Shown here piece after piece: positions 1 to 7,415 of a DNA stretch of 18,155 nt. Made by a program: the position numbers and the translations under genes. Origin of the DNA: an uncultured Lachnospiraceae bacterium (lineage in GTDB: Bacteria; Bacillota; Clostridia; Lachnospirales; Lachnospiraceae); contig CAJUQY010000050.1 in assembly GCA_910588815.1 (NCBI GenBank), positions 1 to 18,155 on the forward strand, written 5' to 3'. The notes under the pieces are model-generated. The model saw only the letters and a program-made list of their open reading frames with translations. It did no database searches and was not told the DNA's origin. The stretch's first letter is position 1, and each line of letters begins with the position of its first letter.

Positions 1-55
1 GAAGCGATACATTCCATTTTTCTGCGGCTTCCTGTGCCGTCATATATTCAAACAT
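1..55 (-). CDS. Helix-turn-helix DNA-binding protein, N-terminal fragment (cut by window edge)
   Basis: Only the first 18 codons are inside the window. They read MFEYMTAQEAAEKWNVS, which matches the start of small excisionase-like or MerR-like helix-turn-helix proteins common in Clostridia, where the phrase TAQEAAEKW opens the DNA-binding helix. The ATG at 53-55 is preceded by GGGAG seven bases upstream, which supports this start. The frame stays open for a further 36 codons upstream to another ATG at 161-163, but that extension has no family resemblance and a poorer context. A TATACT hexamer about 30 bases upstream could be a -10 element. Such proteins usually sit in accessory or mobile regions, in keeping with the decayed frames next to it. 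The assignment rests on the short motif only. Confidence 0.6.
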   Translation of the reverse strand, partial: MFEYMTAQEAAEKWNVSL

Positions 56-355
56 AACTGATCTCCCACTGTGTACTGTATATAGTATAGCCCTTTGCGG
101 AGTTTGTGAACCTGCCCCAAGGTCTAGGCTGCCAATGCGGTTGCCCCGTACCCAGCCATACATGGTATTTTCTCTTGATTATAACTCAAATCCTTGAGAA
201 TGGGCTGTCAACTTTTTTATACCACATCAATAAGCGAAACAAATAAGCGTACCACTATTTCTAATGATACGCTTATCCTAATTCATTTCTTAATCAAGGT
301 CAATATATACCGTTACGGTAGTTTCTCTCCATTTTATTTTATGATATTGAAATGA
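56..355. other. Intergenic stretch with inverted repeats, no gene seen
   Basis: About 300 AT-rich bases hold no convincing gene. I see a 5-bp stem around 185-198 (CTCAA/TTGAG) and a perfect 9-bp inverted repeat, ATAAGCGTA at 243-251 and TACGCTTAT at 268-276. The upstream region of the edge helix-turn-helix gene occupies roughly 56-100. Confidence 0.4.
243..276. repeat. Perfect 9-bp inverted repeat, 16-base spacer
   Basis: ATAAGCGTA (243-251) and TACGCTTAT (268-276) are exact reverse complements around a 16-base AT-rich spacer. There is no T-run directly after either arm, so an intrinsic terminator is unlikely. An operator or a remnant end of a small element is possible, but nothing confirms either. 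Confidence 0.4.
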
Positions 356-541
356 TTATAAGGCTTTCATTTTCTCTAATTTTTTCTGAACTTCTCTTCC
401 TCGCATATTATAGCAATCCATTCATTCCTCGTCTGTCATATGCTGTATCATTTCATAATTATATTCTCGTGGTTTATGAATATCTTCAATAGTAAAATTG
501 GGACTCAAAACAGGTTTTCCATCATTACCCTTCCTACAGAC
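356..541 (-). pseudogene. Remnant of a small uncharacterised protein with an in-frame TGA
   Basis: Read on the minus strand, the frame gives KPVLSPNFTIEDIHKPREY, then NYEMIQHMTDEE, a TGA at 422-424, and then MDCYNMRGREVQKKLEKMKAL followed by TAA at 356-358. The two halves join naturally if the TGA replaces a Trp or Arg codon. Phrases of the type F-T-hydrophobic-E-D-I-H-x-x-R-E-Y-N-Y-E followed by M-T-x-E-E are, from memory, typical of small uncharacterised Firmicutes proteins of roughly 60-90 residues. The frame closes with a TGA just upstream, near 540, with no start codon or ribosome binding site, so the N-terminus is also missing. I therefore call it a decayed gene. A recoded stop or a sequencing error is less likely but not excluded. 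Confidence 0.4.
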
Positions 542-936
542 TCAGAACACGCTCCTGAAACTTTTCCTTACTTTCCATAATCTATAAGGTTCGTATTCTC
601 CATACGCGCTGGGGCGGCTGAGCGTAACCAACTACACACCGTTTGCTCCTATCTGTTTTTGTAACTTTCTGGTAAAATCCGCCAATGCTTTGCCATGTCT
701 GGTCTTTACTGCAATACAGCCTTTTTACCAAATTGTTTCCATGCTCCACCTCTACACACTATTATGAAGTCCTTTTCGGACACCCTCGATCTCCTGGAGT
801 TCCTCCGGTCCTCCACTCCCCTCATCCTTCCTTCTGCCCTGGAGCTCTTTTTCCGCTCCACTCCTTTTACCATACAATCTTTCTTTGCATTCTCACTGGC
901 AGTCTGAAACAATTCCTCCTCACCGGCATCACACAT
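542..936 (-). pseudogene. Decayed coding remnant with a frameshift and an internal stop
   Basis: Two minus-strand frames meet end to end near 707. The upstream part (936 to 706) begins MCDAGEEELFQTASENAKK and ends GGAWKQFGKKAVLQ at a TAA. The downstream part, in another frame from 709, reads VKTRHGKALADFTRKLQ, then KQIGANGV, a TAG, then LVTLSRPSAYGEYEPYR, and ends at TGA 542-544. The downstream part has the composition of a real protein, including amphipathic helix and GEYEPYR tail, so a single original gene with a shifted frame and a stop is the simplest reading. I do not recognise the family. No ribosome binding site is evident. The upstream half is very rich in Arg, Lys and Glu, which also happens in non-coding frames, so that half is less certain. 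Confidence 0.33.
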
Positions 937-1003
937 TCCCTTTTGAATATTTGCCGCAAGAGAAAAACACCTGTCTTCAGTACTCGCCTATTTTATTGTA
1001 CCC

Positions 1004-1053
1004 AAAAAAGTCCCCTGCTACTTTTTCTATAAAGTAACAGAGGACTTTTCTTT
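1004..1053 (-). terminator. Intrinsic terminator of ppdK
   Basis: A long stem (arms about 1004-1026 and 1033-1049, loop ttctat) lies 50-100 bases past the ppdK stop. On the minus-strand RNA its two irregular positions become G-U wobbles, whereas on the plus strand they would be C-A mismatches. The descending arm ends in a run of six T on the minus strand. Both facts show it acts on the ppdK transcript. Confidence 0.8.
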
Positions 1054-1102
1054 ATTCATATCTGTAAATAAGTAAATTACTATTTACTCAGCTTCCAGTG
1101 TA

Positions 1103-3724
1103 TTACTTGCTGTTAATAGCCGCCTGTGCTGCTGCCAGTCTTGCGATCGGCACGCGGAACGGTGAGCAGGATACATAGTTCAGACCGATCTTATGGCAGA
1201 ACTCCACGGAGCTGGGATCTCCGCCGTGCTCGCCGCAGATGCCGATCTTCAGGTTGGGATTGGCTGAACGGCCTTTTTCAGAAGCCATGGCAACCAGCTG
1301 GCCGACACCTTCCTGATCCAGCTTCGCAAAGGGATCGGACTCATAGATCTTGTTCTCATAGTAAGACGGCAGGAACTTTCCGGCGTCGTCGCGCGAGAAA
1401 CCGAATGTCATCTGGGTCAGGTCGTTGGTACCGAAGGAGAAGAACTCTGCCTCCTCGGCGATCTGGTCAGCTGTCAGGGCCGCTCTGGGGATCTCGATCA
1501 TGGTGCCCACATGGTAATTGATGTAAGCGCCTTTCTCCTTCATCACTTCCTCGGCAGTGGCAATGACTACGCTCTTCACATATTTCAGCTCTTTCTTCTC
1601 GCCCACGAGAGGAATCATCATTTCAGGAACGATATCATAGCCCATCTCGTCCTTGACTTCGATGGCAGCCTCGATAATAGCTCTGGTCTGCATCTTGGCA
1701 ATCTCCGGATAGGTGACGGCCAGACGGCATCCGCGGTGGCCCATCATCGGGTTGAACTCGTGGAGCTCGTCGCACTTCATCTGTACCTGCTCGGCAGTCA
1801 GGCCCATATCCTCCGCCAGAGCCTTGATGTCCTCGGGATCGGTGGGAATGAACTCATGAAGCGGCGGATCCAAGTAACGCACAGTCATGGGACGGCCCTT
1901 CAGAGCCTTGTACATGGCTTTAAAGTCCTCCTTCTGGAAGGGGATCAGCTCGTTAAGCGCCGCCTCTCTCGCCTCCACCGTGTCGGAAAGGATCATCTTG
2001 CGGATCTTCGGAATCCGGTCGGGTTCAAAGAACATATGCTCCGTCCGGCAAAGTCCGATACCCTCGGCGCCTAATTTCACCGCATTCTCCGTGTCAGCAG
2101 GCGTATCGGCATTGGTGCGGACCTGCAGCTTCCGGTACTGGTCTGCCCAGCGCATGATCCGGCCGAAGTTTCCGCCTACGGAAGCCTCCACGGTGGGGAT
2201 GTCGCCCTTGTAGATCTTTCCGGTAGTGCCGTCTAAGGAAATGAAATCTCCCTCTGTGAAGGTATAACCGCCCAGCTCAAATTTCTTCTCTTCTTCACTG
2301 ATCTTAATTTCTCCGCAGCCGGATACGCAGCAGGTTCCCATACCGCGGGCAACGACCGCCGCGTGGGAAGTCATACCGCCGCGGACCGTCAGGATACCCT
2401 CTGCCGCGTGCATGCCCTCGATATCCTCCGGGGATGTCTCCAGACGGACAAGGATAACTCTCTCGCCTTTCTCATGGGCATTCTTCGCATCCTCCGCGCT
2501 GAAATAAACCTTGCCTGCAGCAGCGCCGGGAGATGCGGGAAGTGCGCTTCCAATCACCTCGCCCGCCTTCAGGGCCGCAGTATCAAAGGTGGGGTGAAGG
2601 AGCTGATCCAGAGATTTCGCCTCGATACGGCAGACAGCCTCCTCCGGTGTGATCTTTCCTTCGTCTACCAGGTCGCAGGCGATCTGGATGGCTGCAGGAG
2701 CCGTTCTTTTTCCATTTCTTGTCTGAAGGAAGAAAAGCTGTCCCTCCTGGATGGTGAATTCCATATCCTGCATGTCACAATAATGCTCTTCCAGCTTGTT
2801 GGCAATCTCCATAAACTGGCGGTAGCACTTGGGAAGATCCTGCTCCAGCTTAGTAATCGGCTGGGGCGTTCTCACACCTGCCACCACGTCCTCGCCCTGG
2901 GCATTGATCAAATACTCGCCGTAGATCCCCTTCTCACCGGTGGAGGGATTTCTTGTGAAAGCAACACCTGTGCCGGAAGTATTACTCATATTTCCGAATA
3001 CCATGGTCTGCACATTGACCGCGGTGCCCCAGTCGCCGGGGATATCATTCATTCTTCTGTAAACAATGGCGCGGGGGTTGTCCCAGGAACGGAATACAGC
3101 CTTCACGGCCTCCATCAGCTGAACCTTGGGATCCTGAGGGAAATCCTCGCCCATCTTTTCTTTATAAACAGCTTTAAATTTAGAAACCAGTTCCTTCATA
3201 TCGTCGGCCGTGAGTTCCGTATCAAAGTGAACCCCCTTCGCCGTCTTCACTTCGTCGATGATCTTCTCAAAATAGGACTTGGGAACCTCCATGACCACAT
3301 CGGAGAACATCTGGATGAATCTCCGGTAAGAATCATATGCGAATCTGGGATTTCCGGTCTTCTTCGCAAAGCCCTCCACAGAAACATCGTTTAAGCCCAG
3401 GTTCAGAATCGTGTCCATCATGCCGGGCATGGAAGCTCTGGCGCCGGAACGAACCGATACCAAAAGAGGGTTGTCCGTATCTCCGAACTGCTTGCCGTTT
3501 TCTCTCTCCAGCCATTTCAGCGCGTCAAAGATCTGTCCCTGGATTTCCTCGGTGATCTTTTTACCGCTGTTGTAATAATCCGTGCATGCCTCTGTCGTCA
3601 CGGTAAAGCCCTGGGGAATCGGAAGACCCAGATTGGTCATCTCTGCCAGATTAGCGCCCTTGCCGCCGAGAAGATTGCGCATGTCCGCATTACCTTCTTT
3701 AAACAAATATACCCATTTTGCCAT
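1103..3724 (-). CDS. ppdK: Pyruvate, phosphate dikinase
   Basis: This cytosolic enzyme interconverts pyruvate, ATP and phosphate with phosphoenolpyruvate, AMP and pyrophosphate. In anaerobic Clostridia it serves PEP/pyruvate cycling and pyrophosphate-linked glycolysis. The 873 residues match the 874 of the well-studied Clostridium symbiosum enzyme. The N-terminal ATP-grasp nucleotide-binding domain starts MAKWVYLFKEG and continues LLGGKGANLAEMT. The central swivelling domain carries GGMTSHAAVVARG with the phosphorylated His at residue 454. The C-terminal TIM barrel binds PEP/pyruvate and holds GICGEHGGDP with the catalytic Cys at 830, then YVSCSPFRVPIARLAAAQ. These equal His455 and Cys831 of the model enzyme shifted by one. 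The start has AGGAGGG about ten bases upstream. The gene stands alone, with its own promoter (3787-3814) and terminator (1004-1053). No lesion is seen. Confidence 0.98.
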   Translation of the reverse strand: MAKWVYLFKEGNADMRNLLGGKGANLAEMTNLGLPIPQGFTVTTEACTDYYNSGKKITEEIQGQIFDALKWLERENGKQFGDTDNPLLVSVRSGARASMPGMMDTILNLGLNDVSVEGFAKKTGNPRFAYDSYRRFIQMFSDVVMEVPKSYFEKIIDEVKTAKGVHFDTELTADDMKELVSKFKAVYKEKMGEDFPQDPKVQLMEAVKAVFRSWDNPRAIVYRRMNDIPGDWGTAVNVQTMVFGNMSNTSGTGVAFTRNPSTGEKGIYGEYLINAQGEDVVAGVRTPQPITKLEQDLPKCYRQFMEIANKLEEHYCDMQDMEFTIQEGQLFFLQTRNGKRTAPAAIQIACDLVDEGKITPEEAVCRIEAKSLDQLLHPTFDTAALKAGEVIGSALPASPGAAAGKVYFSAEDAKNAHEKGERVILVRLETSPEDIEGMHAAEGILTVRGGMTSHAAVVARGMGTCCVSGCGEIKISEEEKKFELGGYTFTEGDFISLDGTTGKIYKGDIPTVEASVGGNFGRIMRWADQYRKLQVRTNADTPADTENAVKLGAEGIGLCRTEHMFFEPDRIPKIRKMILSDTVEAREAALNELIPFQKEDFKAMYKALKGRPMTVRYLDPPLHEFIPTDPEDIKALAEDMGLTAEQVQMKCDELHEFNPMMGHRGCRLAVTYPEIAKMQTRAIIEAAIEVKDEMGYDIVPEMMIPLVGEKKELKYVKSVVIATAEEVMKEKGAYINYHVGTMIEIPRAALTADQIAEEAEFFSFGTNDLTQMTFGFSRDDAGKFLPSYYENKIYESDPFAKLDQEGVGQLVAMASEKGRSANPNLKIGICGEHGGDPSSVEFCHKIGLNYVSCSPFRVPIARLAAAQAAINSK

Positions 3725-3760
3725 GTTTCTAACTCCCTCCTGTGTTTTTAGACGTTAACC

Positions 3761-3780
3761 AGCAGGTTGGCACGCCTGCT
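3761..3780 (-). promoter_or_regulatory. Hairpin in the ppdK leader
   Basis: AGCAGG and CCTGCT pair around an 8-base loop in the transcribed leader between the ppdK -10 element and its ribosome binding site. It could stabilise the message or bind a regulator; no T-run follows, so it is not a terminator. Confidence 0.4.
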
Positions 3781-3786
3781 GATACT

Positions 3787-3814
3787 AGTATAGCACAGAA
3801 TCACTTGTCCGCAA
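3787..3814 (-). promoter_or_regulatory. Putative sigma-A promoter of ppdK
   Basis: On the minus strand TTGCGG (3809-3814) and TATACT (3787-3792) are 16 bases apart, with a TGC just before the -10 that resembles an extended -10. It lies 63 bases upstream of the ppdK start and there is no closer upstream gene in that direction to share a transcript. Confidence 0.55.
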
Positions 3815-3884
3815 ACCATTTTTTTGCCATTTCTTATAATTTTTGTATATTTTCCGGTACAATATTTGGTGATAATTTATCAAG

Positions 3885-4772
3885 TCACCCCTTATCCAGC
3901 ATTTCCAGAACCTTTTTCAGCTCCGCCGTCCCAAAACGGTAACTCTCATTGCAGAAATGACAGGAAACCTCTGCCCCATCCCCGGAAGCGATCATATCCT
4001 CGAGTTCTTCTCTTCCCACGCTGATCAGGGCTTTTTTCACCCTCTCTCTGGAACAGTCGCAGAAAAACCGGGCAGGGATTCGTTCCAAAATCTCCGGTCC
4101 GAATTCTCCCAGAACATGGGCAAGAAGTTCCTCCGGCGTCTTTCCCGCATCCAAAAGGGCCGTGACAGACCGGATCTCACCCAAACGCTTCTCCAGCTTT
4201 CCGATCACATCCTCACCGGCCTCCGGCATCAGCTGAATGATAAATCCGCCCGCCTGGCGCACCGTATTTTCCCGGTTCATAAGCACACCCAGGGCCACCG
4301 AAGAAGGCGTCTGCTCCGACAGGGCATAATAGTAGGTGAGGTCCTCCGCAAGTTCCCCACTTACCAGATCGATCTGTCCCGAATATGGTTCCTTTAATCC
4401 TATATCCCGGATCACGGTCAAAGTCCCCCTGCCCACGGCCCCCGCCACATCGAGCTTTCCGTCCGCCCTGGCGTGGAGAAGCACCTCCGGGTTCAGGACC
4501 ATGCCTTTCACATCCCCGCGGGAATTGGCCGTGACCGTAATCCCACCGATGGGACCGTCCCCCTTCACCCGCAGAGTCAGCACGTCCTTCTCCCCCTTCA
4601 TCATAACCCCCATCATAGCTCCGGCCGTAAGAAGCCGCCCCAGAGCCGCCGTCGCTGCGGGGCTTGGGTTATGTCTTCTCCTCGCCTCCTCCACAAGATC
4701 CCTTGTAGTAGCTGCAAATGCGCGGATCCTTCCCTCTGCCGCCGTCGCCCGGACAATATAATCTCCGATCAT
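3885..4772 (-). CDS. hslO: Hsp33 redox-regulated chaperone
   Basis: Hsp33 is a cytosolic holdase that binds unfolding proteins when oxidised. The protein begins MIGDYIVRATAAEGRIRAFA, the usual opening of the family, and shows the core phrase GRLLTAGAMMGVMMKG. The C-terminal redox switch is complete: a C-D-C pair at residues 238/240 and C-H-F-C at 271/274 bind zinc in the reduced state. The chosen start (ATG 4770-4772, 295 residues) has AAAGGAG at 4781-4787, eight bases away, and fits the family length. An in-frame ATG at 4815-4817 would add 15 residues of low similarity; it directly abuts the TAA of the upstream methyltransferase gene and also has a GGAG-type site, so translational coupling from there is possible. 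It is the last gene of the MATE-methyltransferase-hslO run. Confidence 0.95.
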   Translation of the reverse strand: MIGDYIVRATAAEGRIRAFAATTRDLVEEARRRHNPSPAATAALGRLLTAGAMMGVMMKGEKDVLTLRVKGDGPIGGITVTANSRGDVKGMVLNPEVLLHARADGKLDVAGAVGRGTLTVIRDIGLKEPYSGQIDLVSGELAEDLTYYYALSEQTPSSVALGVLMNRENTVRQAGGFIIQLMPEAGEDVIGKLEKRLGEIRSVTALLDAGKTPEELLAHVLGEFGPEILERIPARFFCDCSRERVKKALISVGREELEDMIASGDGAEVSCHFCNESYRFGTAELKKVLEMLDKG

Positions 4773-4780
4773 CCTTCCCT

Positions 4781-4787
4781 CTCCTTT
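4781..4787 (-). promoter_or_regulatory. Ribosome binding site that decides the hslO start
   Basis: AAAGGAG on the minus strand, eight bases before the ATG at 4770-4772, supports the 295-residue product over the 310-residue alternative starting at 4817. Confidence 0.55.
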
Positions 4788-4817
4788 CTCCCCGGTCTCT
4801 CCCTGTTCCTGCCGCAT

Positions 4818-5597
4818 TTAAGAATCCCTCTCCTTTCCCCGCTCCCTCGCGATCACATAGACCCGCCCGCTCGTCTTTCCCGGCGGCTCCCTGGTAAATG
4901 CGTCGTAGGCCGCAACAAATTCCATCCCCGCCTCCGAAAGGGCCTGTCCGACCTCCTCCATGGAATAGGCCCGCTGGTAATGAAATTCTTCCTGCTTCCG
5001 GTAAAGGCCGCTCTCTTCCTTTATAAAAAGAGTCAGCCCGTACTCATTGATCTTCTGCTCCTCGTCATAATAATTGTCCCAAATAAAGCTCTGATCCTCC
5101 CGGTTCTCCGCGATAGTCCGCTCCCCAAGAAGTTCCCTGTACTTATATTCCGTATTCAGGTCAAAAATAAACAGCCCGCCGGGATCCAGATAATTATTGA
5201 CCAGGCAGAAGGTCCGCACCATATCCTCATATTCCGTGAGATAGTTCAAAGAATCACAGACACTCACCACCGCAGCCACGGTACCGTAGAGCTCAAACTC
5301 CCGCATATCCTGCAGAAGATACAGGATCTCCCGTCCCGCCTCCTCCCGCTTTTCCATGGCGGCGGCCAGCATTTCCTGCGAATTGTCAATGCCGATCATA
5401 TCATAGCCTGCCCGCGAAAGAAGCTCCGTCATACTTCCTGTACCGCAGCCAAGCTCAGCCACCAGCCCGCCGGTGCAGCCGTATTCCCTCAAAAGCCCGG
5501 TCAGATAGGCACACCATTCCTCATAAGGGACATTGTCCATAAATGCATCGTAAACCTCTGCAAATGAAGTATAAGCCTCCTGGCCCTCATATCCCAT
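4818..5597 (-). CDS. Class I SAM-dependent methyltransferase
   Basis: The 259-residue protein has the Rossmann-like methyltransferase fold. Motif I is VAELGCGTGS (residues 47-55), which binds S-adenosylmethionine. The acidic end of strand 2 follows as IGIDNS, with Asp71 expected to hold the ribose. The phrase LLQDMREFEL then matches the motif around strand 4, and the N-terminal YTSFAEVYDAFMDNVPYEEW is typical of small methyltransferases found next to hslO in Clostridia. The substrate cannot be read from sequence; small molecule, RNA and protein targets are all possible. GGGAG lies about ten bases upstream of the ATG. Its stop abuts the longer alternative start of hslO, and the MATE gene ends 71 bases upstream, so the three are probably co-transcribed. 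No membrane segment or signal peptide is seen. Confidence 0.9.
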   Translation of the reverse strand: MGYEGQEAYTSFAEVYDAFMDNVPYEEWCAYLTGLLREYGCTGGLVAELGCGTGSMTELLSRAGYDMIGIDNSQEMLAAAMEKREEAGREILYLLQDMREFELYGTVAAVVSVCDSLNYLTEYEDMVRTFCLVNNYLDPGGLFIFDLNTEYKYRELLGERTIAENREDQSFIWDNYYDEEQKINEYGLTLFIKEESGLYRKQEEFHYQRAYSMEEVGQALSEAGMEFVAAYDAFTREPPGKTSGRVYVIARERGKERDS

Positions 5598-5668
5598 TCC
5601 GAAACCACTCCCTTCTGCCTCTCTCTCTGTAACTTAATCTTCTCTCCTCTTGTCACTCTGCCTCTGCT

Positions 5669-7018
5669 TTACTTCTGTTCCACCAGGCACTTCTCCCGCC
5701 ACTCCCCGGTAACATACCTCCTGAAGGACAACAAAGCCGCCAAGGTCCAGGAAAGCCCGGTGGTGAGCCAGATCCCCCACACACCCGCCGCCGAATTCCC
5801 GGTCAGAATGAGGGCCAGCCCGATACGGCTCACCGCCTCCACGGCGCTGTTTTTCATGGGATAGACCGTATCACCCGCACCGCTTAAAAAATGATGAAGG
5901 GCCTGGACGGCGCCCATGGACAGAAAGAAGCTTCCCGTAATCCGGATCCCCGCCGCCGCAAGGCTTACCATCTCTTCATCATCAACCAAAAGTCCCATGA
6001 GCGACTCTCCGAAAGCCCCAAAAAGCACCGTAAGCCCCAGGGACACCGCCAACGTAATCTTAGCCGCCGAAGCCGCCCCCTTTTTAGCCCGCGAGGTATC
6101 TCCTGCTCCCACATTCTGTCCCGTGAAAGCCGCCACGGCAGAGCCGATTCCCAGATACACATGGCGGATCAGCGATTCCGTCTGGCTGGTCGCCGTAAAT
6201 GCGCCGATGGCCGTCACGCCAAAACTGTTGACCATCCACTGGAGGGCACTCCCTGAGCCATAGACGAATAAATTCTGAGCTCCCGCCGGAAGAGAAAGGC
6301 GGATGGTCTTTCTGAGCATTTTCCCATCCGGCCTGGGGCTTTGGAATGCCTCCCTGAAATAAGGAATCGTCCAAAAGGCATAAATCAGGCAGAGGAGAGC
6401 CGCACCTGTCTGGGACAAAGTACTTGCCAGGGCCGCACCGAACACTCCCATGGGGAACCACACCACAAAAAGCAGATCCAGGACAATGTTGCAGACACTG
6501 GAAAACACCACAATGAGCATAGGAACTCTGGAATTTCCCAGCGCCCTAAGGACCTGAAAGGCAGAAAAGCAAGCGGCAATAGAGATCTGCCCCGCCAGGT
6601 AAACCTTCATATAAACAGCAGCATCTCCCACAAGAGCCGACGGCGTCCCCAAAAGCTTAAGAAGCGGTTCCGTAAATATAAACGCCAGCACCGTCATGAG
6701 CGCCGCCTCCGAGAGAACCACATAGGCGCCGTTGCGTATGGCGCTTGTCACGCCCTCTCTGTCTCCCGCCCCATAATGCTGCGCTGTCAGGATACCGATC
6801 CCCGTCTGCGTCCCGATAGAGAGAGACATAAACAGAAAGATTAAGGCTCCGCCGGCTCCCACCGCCGAAAAGGCCTCCGCTCCCACGTACCTCCCTACAA
6901 TGGCCCGGTCCGCCAGAATATATAGCTGCTCCACCATATTTCCCACAATGGCAGGCGCAGCAAACCGAAGCAGGAGCTTCGTGGGACTGCCCTTCGTCAT
7001 GTCCAAAATCTCCGCCAT
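5669..7018 (-). CDS. MATE family efflux transporter
   Basis: This 449-residue protein is an inner-membrane multidrug and toxin extrusion transporter, which exports cationic or other organic compounds using a Na+ or H+ gradient. It shows the pattern of two six-helix halves. The first begins after MAEILDMTKGSPTKLLLRFA with PAIVGNMVEQLYILADRAIV, and both halves contain long hydrophobic stretches such as IGTQTGIGILTAQHYGAGD and the repeated FTGQNVGAGD-type phrase. Q-Y/N-G-A-G-D at the loop in each half is a family hallmark. Length is normal. The start has GGGGGAG six bases upstream. A strong promoter sits at 7115-7143. The substrate is unknown. Nothing indicates truncation. Confidence 0.95.
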   Translation of the reverse strand: MAEILDMTKGSPTKLLLRFAAPAIVGNMVEQLYILADRAIVGRYVGAEAFSAVGAGGALIFLFMSLSIGTQTGIGILTAQHYGAGDREGVTSAIRNGAYVVLSEAALMTVLAFIFTEPLLKLLGTPSALVGDAAVYMKVYLAGQISIAACFSAFQVLRALGNSRVPMLIVVFSSVCNIVLDLLFVVWFPMGVFGAALASTLSQTGAALLCLIYAFWTIPYFREAFQSPRPDGKMLRKTIRLSLPAGAQNLFVYGSGSALQWMVNSFGVTAIGAFTATSQTESLIRHVYLGIGSAVAAFTGQNVGAGDTSRAKKGAASAAKITLAVSLGLTVLFGAFGESLMGLLVDDEEMVSLAAAGIRITGSFFLSMGAVQALHHFLSGAGDTVYPMKNSAVEAVSRIGLALILTGNSAAGVWGIWLTTGLSWTLAALLSFRRYVTGEWREKCLVEQK

Positions 7019-7090
7019 CTTTTTCTCCCCCGTATCCTGAATTGTTTCCGCCCCGTCTCTAAAACCTCAGCGCCGCGGACCGGCCGCCGG

Positions 7091-7277
7091 TCATTTCGGA
7101 GCATCATCCGGTTTATTATAATACGCTTTCCCCAAAGGGACAAGAGGGCTCTCCATGAATTTCCTTATTTTGGCTTTCGATCTTTTGACCTTCGCAAGTA
7201 ATACGAAAAGAAGGCAGACAATAAAAGTGCCTAAAAAAAAATCAAAAAGAAGGTATAAGCTTTCTCTTTCCGGGCAT
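7091..7277 (-). pseudogene. Small membrane protein frame interrupted by one base (62 codons if repaired)
   Basis: From ATG 7275-7277 the minus strand reads MPGKRKLIPSF and then TGA. One extra T in the T5 run (complement of 7244-7248) would continue it as LIFFLGTFIVCLLFVLLAKV, then KRSKAKIRKFMESPL, then VPLGKAYYNKPDDAPK to TGA at 7091-7093. The downstream frame is fully open for some 60 codons, has one clear transmembrane helix with basic residues on the inner side, and has no start codon of its own. This strongly suggests a gene with a recent one-base deletion, a slippage-controlled gene, or a base-calling error. A GGGGAGG element lies upstream, around 7316-7322, but is about 40 bases from the ATG. 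The MATE promoter lies inside its last codons. I do not recognise a named family. Confidence 0.42.
7115..7143 (-). promoter_or_regulatory. Strong sigma-A promoter for the MATE operon
   Basis: On the minus strand TTGTCC (7138-7143) and a perfect TATAAT (7115-7120) are separated by exactly 17 bases. The expected transcript starts roughly 90 bases before the MATE ATG. The leader contains GACCGG-CGG-CCGGTC, a perfect 6-bp hairpin, near 7080-7095. Confidence 0.7.
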
Positions 7278-7329
7278 ACTTAAGATAGTACCAAAGAAAA
7301 AAGAAATACTTATCCTCCCCTTTTGATTA

Positions 7330-7366
7330 TCCCCTCACTGCCAATGCGGCGGTGGGGGGATTTTTG
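7330..7366 (+). terminator. Intrinsic terminator oriented on the plus strand
   Basis: The arms 7330-7342 and 7348-7360 make a continuous 13-bp stem with a 5-base loop, followed directly by TTTTTG. Two pairs are T-G, which are good G-U wobbles in plus-strand RNA but would be A-C mismatches on the minus strand, and only the plus strand has the T-run. It lies 56-86 bases past the stop of the minus-strand metal ATPase gene, which it may also help terminate, yet I find no plus-strand gene before it. Confidence 0.65.
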
Positions 7367-7415
7367 TCTTGTCTCTCGTCTTGTTTTCCCGTGTCCTTTC
7401 CGATCTTTTCAACAT

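Noticed and set aside
56..163. In-frame upstream extension of the edge helix-turn-helix gene from ATG 161-163
   Set aside because: The extra 36 residues do not resemble the family opening, and the ATG at 53-55 has a well-placed GGGAG; the stretch more likely holds promoter DNA.
685..1032. Plus-strand open frame of 115 codons
   Set aside because: Composition is Pro/Ser/Leu-rich low-complexity from purine-rich complementary DNA, no ribosome binding site, and it runs into the ppdK terminator; the opposite strand has better coding-like frames.
2363..3394. Long plus-strand open frame opposite ppdK (343 codons)
   Set aside because: It is a shadow of the ppdK coding strand; the ppdK protein is complete with all catalytic residues.
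3885..3930. Hairpin-like GGTGA/TCACC with inner GATAA/TTATC just past hslO as a terminator
   Set aside because: The stem is short and AT-rich and lacks a T-run on the minus strand, so I do not call a terminator for hslO.
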